64,000 nucleotides of DNA from Alternaria dauci (taxonomy: Eukaryota > Ascomycota > Dothideomycetes > Pleosporales > Pleosporaceae): positions 5,208,001 through 5,272,000 of the forward strand of contig NC_091272.1 in assembly GCF_042100115.1 (NCBI RefSeq), read 5' to 3'. Below are positions 1 to 10,647 of this stretch, piece by piece. The position numbers and the translations under genes were made by a program. Under the pieces are notes generated by a model. That model saw only the letters and a list, made by a program, of their open reading frames with translations. It did not search any database and was not told where the DNA came from. Within the stretch, counting starts at the first letter, position 1, and each line of letters starts with the position of its first letter.

Positions 1-5
1 TTACA

Positions 6-1419
6 ATGACCAGAAATCCCCTCCGCGCGTTGAGAAAGCTCATTCGCGCTAAGATGCCACGGACTAAACGTCGAACCCTGATTGACCTTCCGGCCAAGCT
101 GATTGAGATGATCGGAATGAAGCTCATCGATCATCCGACTCATGACCAGCTAATTATACCGCAATCAACGCCGGACGGACGACAGGCAGTCTACAACACT
201 CGGTTATCATGTCGATTCTTGCGTGACGCCTTCGTCAAGGTCTTCATGGAGATCGTCCATGACATACCGTATCACTGCACAGAAGAAGGATTTCGCCCAT
301 TGATGCGGTTGTTACAAGTCTCCGAGGTGTCGAAGAATATCAAACAAATCACTATTGGCGGGGCGAATATACTCAATCTGGAAGAACAAGAGAGACAGGT
401 GGCCTGGATAGAACAAAACTTGACGAATACGCTCAAGACCATACTGAAACTTTTACCTCAACTGGCTAGTATCAGGTGCATTCCAGTGAATACGTACGTA
501 TCCGAAGGAGAAGATGTCGAGATAAGGCGCATGGTAGCCGATCGCGCTAATGGAAAGGGATACCATGTCTCAATGGTAATCTTGACAGTATGTTGAACCA
601 TTCCAACATGTGATTCAGAAGGATATTAACAAGTCAATGTAGAGCATTCAGAGTGCATTAAAGATGACTACTTACGCAGCAGCCGTGACATCTTTCACTT
701 TGAGGTGCAGCCATGGCAATGACGTTGATTTAAAAGAATCTATACATGGCACAAACCGCAGCCGTGTAACTATTATTCCTCTCCTTGAGACCCCTCACTA
801 TGATCTCCAGCACCTCACCGTCGATATGGAATGCCTCCAGACATTCGGCGTCAACGCAAATGGCCATGTTTCACTTTCCAACCTCGCAACCCTGACGATC
901 ATTTTGACACGGGCCGAGATTGATGACGAAGAGATGGTGGGACTAGATATCCTGGCAAGTACGCAGGCTCGGCAACTCACAATCACCGGTCGCGTAAGCA
1001 TCTCTTTGAATCAAGTTTACTCCCTTGTTTCGCCATTCACCATTCGGCATCAGCCACCATCACACCTAGTCTTACGCGAGACAGCAATAAGATTGGAGCA
1101 TCATAGCCATGACCCCAAACCGCCCCGCCCGGTTGATTTCTACCCTAGCTTCCGGACAGGTATCTTCGAACTCCAAGACGTAACGTGGAATCGATATGTC
1201 GGGCAACATCACAGGCCAGAGAGCCAGGGATGGTGTGAGACAGGTTGGGATGTGTTCCCTTATCTTTGTGAACTAGCGGACATTGTACGTGTACGTATAT
1301 CGCTGGGCGGTTACGAGAAAGACTTTCTCCGGCGACCTGATGGAGTTTTGAGAATCGACGGATGTAGCGATCCCGATGAGGAGGAAGTTGGCAAGGAGGA
1401 GGGGACAGGGACCGGCTAG
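6..1419 (+). CDS. F-box-like protein (two exons, possibly 5' truncated)
   Basis: I join 6-587 and 652-1419 across a 64-nt intron (588-651, GTATGT...TTCAG); the phase is 0 and the product is 449 residues. Residues ~23-75 resemble an F-box: a 'LPAKLIEMI' helix followed by 'LSCRFLRDAF', as in fungal F-box adaptors of SCF ubiquitin ligases. The rest has no domain I recognise and ends in an acidic Glu/Gly tail. The only visible start is an ATG five bases from the window edge. The frame is open to the edge, so the true start may lie outside. The F-box reading is inferred from pattern and is moderately sure; the exon join is well supported because no stop remains and both halves keep protein-like composition. 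Confidence 0.6.
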
Positions 1420-1518
1420 ATTGTTGGATATGACGGCAGCACGTGGTCATTAGCGTGGACTCGACACGAAGAAGAATTGTGCGACCCGAACGTCGCTTCA
1501 AACTTGACAACGACTCTT

Positions 1519-2304
1519 TCAGCCACCGCTGGGTTTCTTCAGCGCTCCACCAAGGATACTGGGATCAAGCATCTTGGCTTCCGGTACGTCAACACCGCAT
1601 CGCACCCACATGCTGCTCCAAAGCGCGCCGACGGCTCTCTCCTCAGGCATGAAAACGACCGTGTTCACATACGATCGCGTTGTGTTGTAGCAATCTGGCA
1701 AGTTGAACAGTTGCGCTTCACAGTTATCGCCTTTATTTGAATAGAACACGCCACATCGCGCTTCGCTCGGAAGGGTGATGCAGGTGCCGTTCTTCCACGT
1801 CTCGGTTGGCGGCGGAAAATACGTCTTCTGCAGGAGTTCGCCGCGACAGTGCTTAGGGCCACCCGCACCCGAGTATGTGAGGGCAACGATCGGTATTTGA
1901 GGGGTGGTTGGTGGTCGAGGCGCCGGCGCGGCAGGTGGTGTAGGCGTAACTATGGGTCCCAATACGCCTTCAGCGCCCCAACTGGCACTCTTCTGTGGTT
2001 CTGGCGTGAAGCCAATCAATCCATCCTGAGTTTTGGTCATGGTCGTGGGTGCTAGCGTCGCTCCGGATACGATGCCACTGCCGTTGTATACGTCACCACG
2101 ATCAAAGTCTGTGCTGTTCAACAGCGCCTTTGCTGCGACAACATCGTCTCCGTTCTCGACTCTTGCAGCGTGCGCGAAGTTGACATATATGATTTGTGGC
2201 ATTGACCCGCGTACTTCGATGGCGGTCGCTAGCGAGATTGCGATGAAGAGGAGGAGGGATACAGATGACGCGACGAGAACTACGCGTTGCTGTATGGACG
2301 ACAT
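1519..2304 (-). CDS. Uncharacterised secreted or membrane-anchored protein
   Basis: This is a single-exon frame of 261 residues. An N-terminal hydrophobic stretch (residues ~8-30, 'VVLVASSVSLLLFIAISLATA') could be a signal peptide or a type II membrane anchor. A Pro/Thr/Ala-rich linker follows at ~118-136, then a C-terminal half with six cysteines and several N-glycosylation sequons, which suggests an exported domain with disulphides. I do not recognise the family. It is convergent with the F-box-like gene, 99 bp away. The start chosen is the first ATG and places the hydrophobic segment at the terminus. Confidence 0.6.
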   Translation of the reverse strand: MSSIQQRVVLVASSVSLLLFIAISLATAIEVRGSMPQIIYVNFAHAARVENGDDVVAAKALLNSTDFDRGDVYNGSGIVSGATLAPTTMTKTQDGLIGFTPEPQKSASWGAEGVLGPIVTPTPPAAPAPRPPTTPQIPIVALTYSGAGGPKHCRGELLQKTYFPPPTETWKNGTCITLPSEARCGVFYSNKGDNCEAQLFNLPDCYNTTRSYVNTVVFMPEERAVGALWSSMWVRCGVDVPEAKMLDPSILGGALKKPSGG

Positions 2305-2676
2305 TGCGAAAGCATTGGATTGCGTTTAGAAGATCGAGGAAATTGGGGAGAGACGCGACAAAGTCGAGATGCGCACACAATGCCAAGACGTCATCGGGGG
2401 TTCCTGCACTACGCGTTTCATCCCCACGTCCTCCCTAAACACAGTCACAAGCTACTTATTAGCACGTTTCTGACAGCCTGCTAGATAAAACAGGGAGACA
2501 ATGGAGTTGTTCTATGTAAGACCATTTTTAAAACCCCGCATCACCCAACCCTCCACATCCGAAAACATTGCCGAAAATGGAAGTACCTCAATCAACCATT
2601 TCGGCATCATCCTCTACTCTCCCGTCTTCATCTCCATTGTCGCTGATTCCCTCTCCTCCAAGCTCTTTACGTCTGC

Positions 2677-3754
2677 TTACGCATCAGACAATTCCTCTGC
2701 GAATGCCTTGGCGATGTTGCTCTCCAGCTGACTTGCGGAGACCAACTTGGTACGATCATACACCATCCTTCTAAAAATCCATGAGGATCTATCCATGTTT
2801 AACCAAGACACATAAACCCTGCATCCCCTTTCCACAAGTTCCTGGATATGTGGAAGCAGGATGGCTTCGTATTTCTCCATGACAGATGAAGCCCGTGCCT
2901 CCACAGACAGGGTAACTCTCAATCTTGAAACCTGCTTCGAACCCGCGAGATCGCTAAGCCAACCGACTTGTTTCTCATAGTCTTCCTTTTTTGCCTTGCT
3001 CTCGGCTTTTTTCTGAAGGGCTACGGCTTGACCGTAGTCGGTGGTGCTCAAAAAGGGTTCCATAGAAACACATACCGAGATCGCCCGGATGTAGTCGAGA
3101 GGCCGACAGGATGGATGAATCATCAAAGGGCCACTGTGCAGTAGAAAATTAACGTCATCTGTATGAAAAACATTGTACTCGGCATGACGATGGAAGACTT
3201 TTGCGATCCCGATAGCGAACTCTTGTCCCATGTATTCTTCGGTGAAATAGTGTTGAAGCTCATTGCCAAGGCCACGGGCGCGACCACGGCGGCCAACGAG
3301 TTCAACATGAAAGAAGTAGTCTCTGGGCTCATATGTCGGCAAGGTTCGGTAATGTTGTAGAATGTGAGCCCTTGGAGCGCCGCCGATAAGATGGTAGTAA
3401 ACCACGTCTCGCAGTTCGGGGGCGAGGATCTCGAAGATCTTCGCAGCGAACATTCGATTCCATATGCGCGCGTATTCATTGTTTGCCTTTTGGTAGGCGC
3501 TGAAGGGAAAAAGTTTGTAAGTGATCAAATTTGTTTGTGGAGGAGGCCCAGACCTACGTGTTCGAGTTCCGCTTCTTGCGCTGGAGTGTACTTATCCTGG
3601 ACTGAAGTTCCTCGATTTTCTCACCATGACGCTGGATATTTTGTTTAAGTCTATGCAATTTTTAGATACTTGAACAAAACTTATGCATAAATATAGCGTC
3701 ATCTTACAGTGCCATTGCTTGAATTTGGGCAGTAAGTTGATTCTTGGGTGCCAT
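2677..3754 (-). CDS. Uncharacterised protein with N-terminal coiled coil (three exons)
   Basis: Exons run 3754-3708, 3650-3558 and 3499-2677, with introns of 57 and 58 nt. Both introns have GT-AG ends and keep phase, giving 320 residues. The first two exons encode a basic, Gln/Glu/Lys-rich helix (residues ~8-45, containing 'GEKIEELQSRI') likely to form a coiled coil. The main exon contains 'ILAPELRDVVYYHL', a motif type seen at the start of many pleosporalean orphan proteins ('LPAELRNLIY'), but no known domain follows. A start placed inside the large exon (at 3528) would lie in intron 2, which is why I reject it. Function unknown. Confidence 0.6.
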
Positions 3755-4129
3755 TCTGTTGATCGATGCGTTCCTAGGTAATGATGTGATACTTCGAGAG
3801 AGCAAAAGAAGTTCAAGATCTTGGCCTGGAATATGCAGTCGATCGCCTTATGTAGTCCACTTACGCTTAAAAGGCAACGCAAGAAGGTTGCAAGCGAAGC
3901 CGACGCACGTGAACCGGAATCTAGGCAAACTCCTAGCTTGACAATCATACCCGTCTTCGTGAAGGGCATGGAATCGTAGAGAACAGAACTTTCCTGCAAA
4001 GCTTCATGCGACGAAAAAGCGACGAATGCCAGGAAGAGCACAGCGACTGTGAGCACTCGTGAAGAGTTGCGCAAACAAGGACGATCGAATGGATAAAAAC
4101 TATGCTGGTTAGGGTAGATCGGTGTCTCT
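3755..4129. other. Intergenic, 375 bp
   Basis: This spacer lies between the 5' end of the coiled-coil gene and the 3' end of the MDR gene, both on the minus strand. It should hold the coiled-coil gene's promoter. A minus-strand frame crosses it but has no splice or domain support. I see no repeat or strong motif. Confidence 0.4.
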
Positions 4130-5225
4130 TCAAGCATCCACAACCTCAGCTTTATCCTTTGCCTTGTCCTGCGGCACCTTGACAACAATTTTACCCCTCG
4201 CCCTCCCCGTCTTCAATTTCTCATACGCTTTCGGCGCATCTTCCCAATCAAACACTGTGTCAACCACGCCCTTCAGCTTACCCTCCTTCATCCACTCGCC
4301 AAGTTGCCTTAGCGCATCCGCCGACGGCTTCGCCATCATCATCTGATAGCTATTCTTGCCACCGCCTAGAAAGCTCGGTAATAGCATATTCACGCCCACT
4401 GTCTTTATGCTACTCAAGCTCGTTCCTGCTCCGATCTGGATGAACTTCCCGTCTGGTGTAAGAAAAGTGGATGCGGCTTTGTAGAGGTTGGGTGGCGTGC
4501 CGACGTTGTCGACTACGAGGCTAAACACCTGACCCTTGGAGGAAAGAGTATCAATGATATCAGAAGTCTTGTAATCGATAACTTCGTCTGCGCCCAAACT
4601 TTTGCAAAAGTCGACGTTGGGTGTTGAGCACGTCGTGGTAACATGACAACCAAGCGCTTTCGCAATCTGGATGCTATACACTCCGGTGCCGCCCGAGCCT
4701 CCATTGATGAAAACTTTATCACCACTCTTGACGTTTGGCGCGATGGCTTGGTATCTGAAGATGACATTAGTAGAGTCACTGGCTTCATTCGCACCTCGCT
4801 CGGCCTTACCCGGTCAAACCCACGACCCCCGCACCAGCTGCCTCCTCGACCTTGACACCCTCTGGCAATCTCGCCAACATGTTCCTCTCCACAGCCACAT
4901 ATTGCGCCAAAGTTCCTCCCGTCAGCGTACCGACTTTCGAGCCAAACACATATTCGCCGATCTGGAATTCGTCGACCTTCTTGCCAACTTGGGCGACCTT
5001 GCCGCAAAAGTCCGCGCCTGGGGTGACATCAGAGCCTACAAGTCGCAGCGGCAGCGGACCTTCGGTTATCTTGTGGTCGACAGGATTGACCGCCATGGCG
5101 TGGACTTGAACGAGAATCTGTTCATCGTGAAGCGTAGGCTGCGGTGCGGCGTCGTTGATCTGCAGGTTCTTCTCGATTCCGCCTTGTGTGCTATTATACT
5201 GCCAGGCCTTCATCGTGGACGCCAT
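4130..5225 (-). CDS. Quinone oxidoreductase-like MDR protein
   Basis: Exons 5225-4810 and 4754-4130 join across a 55-nt intron (phase 2) to give 346 residues. It is a medium-chain dehydrogenase/reductase: an N-terminal GroES-like domain ('NPVDHKI', 'GADFCGKV', 'GEYVFG') and a Rossmann domain with the NADPH loop 'GGSGGTG'. The structural-zinc loop of alcohol dehydrogenases is absent, which places it with quinone reductases and enoyl reductases that use NADPH without zinc. The true substrate cannot be read from sequence. It is predicted cytosolic, as I see no leader. It is not adjacent to other metabolic-cluster genes. Confidence 0.85.
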
Positions 5226-5737
5226 TTTTGCTGCTTGAGCTGAATCTGACTACTTGTGACGGTTGCCAGGTTGTTTTTATGGGTTCAGTAGGGAGTGCTG
5301 TGCTTGCTCTTTTGTAGCGTGGAAGTAGGCATGCGTCATGACGATTCGCTCTGAGCGGGGATTGCGTCACCGCCGCCTATCATCCCGATCATGCGAGCCC
5401 AGTCGTCCATCGAAGGTTCGCGCAGGCGATTCACGGTATGGTACAAACTAAAACGCGTAGAGAGGTGTTCACACTGCTGAGGCGGGTTAGGTGGGCAAGG
5501 CTGTTCGCCCAGTGGGTCGTCTTACTCGGGGCGCCTGATCGATGGGTCGAACACACAAGCCTGCCTAACGCGATTAGTCGCACTTTACGCAACGACCAGA
5601 AGCTCACTTTGACGATAAGGACAGGAAAAGAATCGCGCATTACAGCATGGACGTGTTGTTGATTTTTACGAAGACATTCCTCGGTCAATGTGTCCAATGC
5701 GCCCTCGCGTACGCCCAGCCACCCTGCATTAAGCCTC
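5226..5737. other. Intergenic, 512 bp
   Basis: The spacer holds the promoter of the MDR gene (reading leftward) and the terminator of the PhoD gene. I see no gene, repeat or clear motif. Confidence 0.4.
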
Positions 5738-8059
5738 TTACGCGTATGTCAAGAACATCTGCTCAAAGCCAGTGACGTTCCACGTCCCAGTGAGGGTGTT
5801 GAGCGTCAAATTCGTTGGAGTCGTGGCACCACGTTGAAGCGCACCACTCTCAACGCGACCGCCACTAGCGACGACAGTTCCGTTGGTCCTTTCCCTAGAT
5901 GTGGGTGTGAGAAGTCAGTACGCATCTCACATGCAGTTCGTACATGGACACTCACAGATGGTTGGCACCGGCCTTGACGGTGAAGTTTGCAAGGCTGATA
6001 TCGAAAGGATTGCGAGATGCGACAGATGGAGAACCTTTATATGGTCAGCATACAAGATGGTTCGTTCAACAAGCGTACAATCCCGCAACTTACCATAGTA
6101 CTGCGCGTTGAGCTCCTCGGGTGAAATAAACAGCTCGTAATATCCTCTGTAGTAGCCTTCGGCCCACTGAAGCTCGCGATTGTCGCGTACGAGGGCTGCA
6201 GAACGATCGCTCGAGTTTGCGATAGATCTGCCAGCGCCATATCCACTAGAGGAGACAGCCGTACCCGCAAATTCGACGCCAATGGCACCAGCGCCCGTAG
6301 ATTGGTCGTACGGAGTTTCATCAAGCCAAACAAGATCAGATACCCAGTTGGCATGAGAATCGCCAGCCAAGAAGGCCGTATTCGGAATCTCGTTGCTGTA
6401 AAGGTGATGAAACGTGCGGTTGCGGTTCGCGGTGTATCCGTCCCATTGGTCGTCGTTGAAGTCTTCATTGTACACGGCGCTATTGTTCATCCGCGAGAAG
6501 ATGAGTTGGTTTCCGACGATCCTCCAAGTAGCACCTCGCTCATTTGATTCGGAGAGCTGCCTGTAGAACCAGTTTTCTTGATGGCTACCCATAAGCGAGC
6601 GGGCAGCATCGTATTTGAGATCCGCAATGTAGTCATCGTTCCAGTTGAGTGTCGTGATGGATCGGTCGTAGTTGCGTGTGTCGAGCATGATCAGGTCAAA
6701 TAGTTTGCCCATCTTGAAGCTACGCCAGATACGTAGGTTGTCGTCCATGTCAACCTGACGGATACTGTGTTGATCGTTAGCGGGATCAAGAAGGCAAATC
6801 ATGAGTTACGTACGGCATCCATTCAAAGTACGCTCTGACGGCGTTCATCTTTCTGGAGTCAACACTAACACCGCCATACTTTCGGAAGCTTTGTTCAGTG
6901 TTGTTCATGTTGCTGAATCCGTCGCGATATCCATTGTTTGCAACCTCTGCTAATGCATTAGTCGAGTGCAGATCATGGGATGTCTTTACGAACCATGATC
7001 ATCCCATGTCGGAATCCATGCAAAGTTTTGGTGGGCAAGACGCAGGTCGTCATCGGTGCGGTACTGGCCAATCCTAGTTCGGTAGTCTATGAAATAGATT
7101 AGGGACGATCGAACACGAGGGATAGTTTCTCACGAACCGTATAGTGTAACAATCTCTCTTGGCGGGTTGGTGGCTCGCGGATCCTGACCGAGTTTGCCTC
7201 TGGTGGACTCATAGATGTAGTCACCGAGATGAACCTATACGTCTCGATCAGCGGAGTCGATAATGCTTGTATCGATTGTGCTTACAAAGAAATCTACCTG
7301 GTCCTTCCTAGCCGCATTTCCATACGCGTTGAAGTATCCATTCTGCCAGTTGGAGCAAGAGAAGATGGCAAGACCGATCTTGGAAACATCGTCATCTTCG
7401 TGAGGACTTGTCTTGGTTCCTAATTGTGGGTGTACGAAGTCAGTATGTGTTTCACATGCAGTTCATACAGGGTCACTTACTACCGAGCGGACTTTTGTTG
7501 GAGCTACCACAAACATTGAACTGGTAGTAGTACTGCGTGAATGGAGAGAGGTTCTTCGCTTCAATCTTTTCCAAGGTCAGCTCGTTACTCGCTATGCCGA
7601 TTTCAGAAGCCTAACCTTGACAGTAAAGTCGATATCGGAAGTGGTGTATGCTTGGCCATGATCCGCGATACTCGAGAAGTTGCTATCCGTACCAACGCGA
7701 TAGTCCACGCAGATAGGGTTTGGTGAGGCCTTGATGTACTTCTCCGTCTCGTGGTTGTAGAAAGCTGCATCACCTGTGACAGTTACATTCGACCGATCGT
7801 GCTCAAGCGATGGTGCAATGCGTGTCCAGAGGATGACCGAGTCCGGGTAGGGATCTCCAGACGCGACGCCGTGCGTGAAGCTCAGCTGGGCAGGATCCCA
7901 GGGAGTTGCCCGTTTGATAAGGCTCCTCTTTGCGACCTTGGGTACATCTATGCCAAGACCTTCATGTCGGCGAGAAGGCGAGTGGTAGTTCAAGTTGCCG
8001 TCGAAGGATGCACGCACGAGCGAGGCTAGAGGCGCCGCTGCAAGAAGGATTGAAAGCAT
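5738..8059 (-). CDS. Secreted PhoD-type alkaline phosphatase/phosphodiesterase (nine exons)
   Basis: Exons are 8059-7616, 7565-7481, 7419-7286, 7234-7138, 7086-6994, 6949-6814, 6764-6094, 6034-5956 and 5894-5738. All introns are 44-61 nt and all phases close, giving 631 residues. Residues 1-17 form a signal peptide. A PhoD N-terminal domain follows ('THGVASGDP', 'ILWTR'), then the metallophosphoesterase core with 'VHLGDYIYE' near the first metal site and 'FLAGDSHANW', whose Asp and His are expected metal ligands. Basic pairs (KR) near residues 40-50 could be Kex2 sites. Family members hydrolyse phosphate mono- or diesters outside the cell, often under phosphate limitation. Introns 2 and 8 are near-copies of each other (see the introner entries). 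Confidence 0.9.
5895..5955 (-). repeat. Introner-like element: PhoD intron 8
   Basis: This 61-nt intron is about 80% identical over its full length to PhoD intron 2. It shares a GAACTGCATGTGAG block, the branch region TACTGACTT and a CACACCCACA tail. The sequence before the branch site can fold (GCAT...ATGC). Introns normally diverge fast, so two like copies in one gene point to recent copying. Confidence 0.75.
7420..7480 (-). repeat. Introner-like element: PhoD intron 2
   Basis: This 61-nt intron runs GTAAGT to ATTAG and matches PhoD intron 8 and BiP intron 4. It contains a hairpin ATGTG-AAA-CACAT just before the branch site TACTGAC, enclosed by a weaker outer stem GTATGAA/TTCGTAC. A folding hairpin and shared sequence are the hallmarks of dothideomycete introner-like elements. 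Confidence 0.75.
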
Positions 8060-8121
8060 TGTGAGGGTTGAAGAAGCCTCAATAGTTCTCTTCCAGCCTT
8101 GCAGAGTCCCCAGACCGGAAA

Positions 8122-8130
8122 GTTTAAATA
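8122..8130 (-). promoter_or_regulatory. Candidate TATA box of the PhoD gene
   Basis: On the minus strand this reads TATTTAAAC about 65 bp before the start codon at 8059. Position and sequence fit a fungal TATA element. It is inferred from sequence only. Confidence 0.4.
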
Positions 8131-8547
8131 CCTCTATACATACTTCGACATGCCGTCCTCCATGTACGGCTCTATCCTCTTTGCACCGCGTAAGCTGTCA
8201 ACATTACCGCATCGCGCATTCAGTACGACATTGACAGCAGTTGCGGCCAATCGCGGGAGATGTATTGTCAGTGTGTATGAACGTGCCTGTTGATCGTCAA
8301 CGGCAGCATATGCAAGATGCGCATGTGCGAAGAGGTAGAGATGAGATTGGTGGAGCGCAACTTCGTCCCGTCTGTCAGTCTAGCCGACAGTGGGGGCATG
8401 CAGTATGTCTGAACCTTGTGCTGGCGGAAGAAACATAGCGTGAGGAGTCGACCCGACAATACAGAACCGAGATGGTTAGTTGAGTCGATGACAAGAGAGA
8501 CAGTGCATGGTTTCCAGCTTTGGACCTCTCAGATGGCTGCGGACCTT

Positions 8548-8573
8548 GACGGCGCTAACATGTTAGCGCCGTC
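8548..8573. repeat. Perfect 26-bp palindrome
   Basis: Each arm is 13 bases, GACGGCGCTAACA, meeting its reverse complement with no spacer. Outside it, TGCGGAC on the left and GTCCGCA on the right continue the symmetry if three bases are looped out. It lies about 0.5 kb from the genes on either side, so it could be a protein-binding site or a cruciform. Confidence 0.7.
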
Positions 8574-9089
8574 CGCACCACCCCACCATCCGTCCCAGCA
8601 ACAACCGCTGTCCTCCAATTTCCCGCGGGATTGAAGGTCACTCCCTGTGTTTTCTCAAACTTGAGTTGCTTTATATATGGTTTGCAGTGCAAATACACCT
8701 TCGAGTTGAAGATTCAATCGTACGCTGGGGTGGCCCTTGTCTCTCTTCATACCCGACCAATCGCTGTATCGTTGGTGCCTCGTCCACTGCACCCGTTTCC
8801 GTCACATCCACGTTCCGGCGCTTGGACTCTCATTCGCTCTCGTTACATTGTAGTGTACCTAGCGTGGTTCGGGTCGAAGATGTAGTACTGAAGCAAATGA
8901 TGAGCCAAAGGGTGACTGTGATGGCAGGCACAGATACTAAGTGAAGTTCAAGTTTCAGGATGAGGTAGGTCATATCACCCTCGGCCTAGGACGTTTGCAG
9001 CATACAGGTCTGACAATATCTGGGCACATATCAGAAGACGTAATGCATGATTACGTACGCGTGACCATTACCACGGCAGCGCGAACAAT

Positions 9090-10284
9090 TTATTCAACCC
9101 TGTACACCAGCTTCACGCCCGATACCTTGCCGTCCTTCAACTCTTGCAAACCCTGTGGAACACCGGCCAGTCCACTTCTAACCTCGGCCGGGTGAGTCTT
9201 GATCTTGCCGCTGCCGAGCCACTCCTCAGCCTGCTTCCAGAACTTTGCGCCAAACTCATAATGTTCCTGGTTGGCTGGGAATCTTTCATTAAATGCCTCG
9301 CCAAGCGCGGTGTAGGCAAAGATGAAGTTGGTCTTCACGTCACTTCGCGGATAGTCCTTGACTGGCCGAAGAGCAGACATGTGGCCACCGCTGGAGCTGA
9401 TGGCAGCAGCGGTGATCTCAAACGAGTTTCCTTCGGCAATGCAATCGAAAGCCAGCTTCAGCTTGTCGTTGGTAGCTTTGCGGATCTGTGCACCGACATC
9501 GGCATCCTTGTAGCTGAAGACCTGATCGGCGCCGAGTTTGCGGAGCAAGTCGAAGTTGTGCGGTGAGGATGTCGCAATGACTTCACAACCTGATGCCTTT
9601 GCGTACTGGATGGCGAGGGTTCCTGTCGCGGTAGATCCACCATAGATAAGAATCGGGGTTGGTTCTTGCACCTTGGCAGGTGGTAGTGGTAGGCCAAGCT
9701 CCTGGTACAAACCTTGACCCACGGTTGTGATTCCTACACCCAAAGTCGATGCGTCCTCGAAAGACAAGCTGTCCGGGATCTTGAGGTTGATTCCAGTCTT
9801 TGCCTTGATGTGTTCGGCGAAAGCGCCGTTGGAATGATCTGCAGGGTCACCTGAGACACGTCAATAGTCACCTTCCAAAATGAACAATGGTGCCCATACC
9901 TCCACGAACGCACCCAGCAATTCGGTCTCCAACCTTGTAGTTGGTCACGGCCTGGCCAACCTCCTCGACTACACCAGCATAGTCACACCCAGCAATGGCG
10001 CCCGGCGCTGTCAACCACTCGATACTCTTCCAGTCAGTTGGGTTCAAGGCTACGGCTTTAGTCTTGACAAGAAGCCAGTTGTCGGCAGGAAGCTTGGGGA
10101 GGGGAACGTCATTGCGCAGCTCTGAAACGCCTTTGGAGACGTGGACGACTGCCTTTTGTGTAGACATGTTTCGTGTGGAGAAAATACGGGGGAGTCTAGT
10201 GTGTGATTTTGTTCCTGACAGTATGGGTATTGACAATTTTGATTGCCTCAGAAGTCGATTGATATACATTCTGCTATGATGCAA
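9090..10284 (-). CDS. Zinc-independent MDR oxidoreductase (ToxD/enoyl-reductase type)
   Basis: Exons 10284-9900 and 9850-9090 join over a 49-nt intron (phase 1). From the first ATG the protein is 381 residues; from the ATG at 10167 it is 342. Domains are GroES-like ('NPTDWKSIEW', 'GCDYAGVVEEVG', 'GDRIAGCV') and Rossmann ('YGGSTATGTLAIQYAK'). This matches the fungal family often labelled 'zinc-binding oxidoreductase ToxD', which includes trans-acting enoyl reductases, although that label does not prove a PKS partner. The extra 39 N-terminal residues are basic and free of acidic residues (RLLRQSK, HTRLPRIFSTRN), as in a mitochondrial presequence. Alternative start use could give dual location. 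Confidence 0.85.
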
Positions 10285-10647
10285 GTCCTTGCAGTGGATT
10301 TGTAATGGACCATCGCGTCATGCAGCTCCTTTTGAAGATCTAGCGGGCGGGGCGGAGCATGTTCGGCAAATGCTGGAAAGCATGCTTCGTAGTCGGGGTG
10401 ATCAGTAATTCATGATCACACATATTGTGTTCGGGGCACTGGTGCGAGTGTACTGTGTAAAGTGCCATGGATATGGTGAGAGGACTGTTGTAGTGGTTGC
10501 TTACTGCAGATGTGATGCGGGTGAAATGGCCCAAGCTCGGGCGCAAGGGTCCAGCATCGCGACGCATTCCACGCGTAGCTCTACTGCTTCAGCTCCACAG
10601 ACACGCTTCCTCGAGGTTTATCGGGTACATAATCTCTCTTTGCCATC
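10285..10647. other. Divergent promoter region, 363 bp
   Basis: It separates the minus-strand MDR gene from the plus-strand Med7 gene and must serve both. I see no clear TATA box or repeat. Confidence 0.4.

Larger units (their letters stand above)
8060..9089. other. Intergenic, 1030 bp
   Basis: This holds the PhoD upstream region (a TATTTAAA box on the minus strand near 8122-8130, about 65 bp before the ATG) and the 3' flank of the second MDR gene. It also contains the 26-bp perfect palindrome listed separately. No coding frame is convincing. Confidence 0.4.

Noticed and set aside
3592..4188. 198-codon minus-strand frame
   Set aside because: Its lower part overlaps, in another frame, the first two exons of the coiled-coil gene, which have clean splice sites and phase. 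The upper part has no domain.
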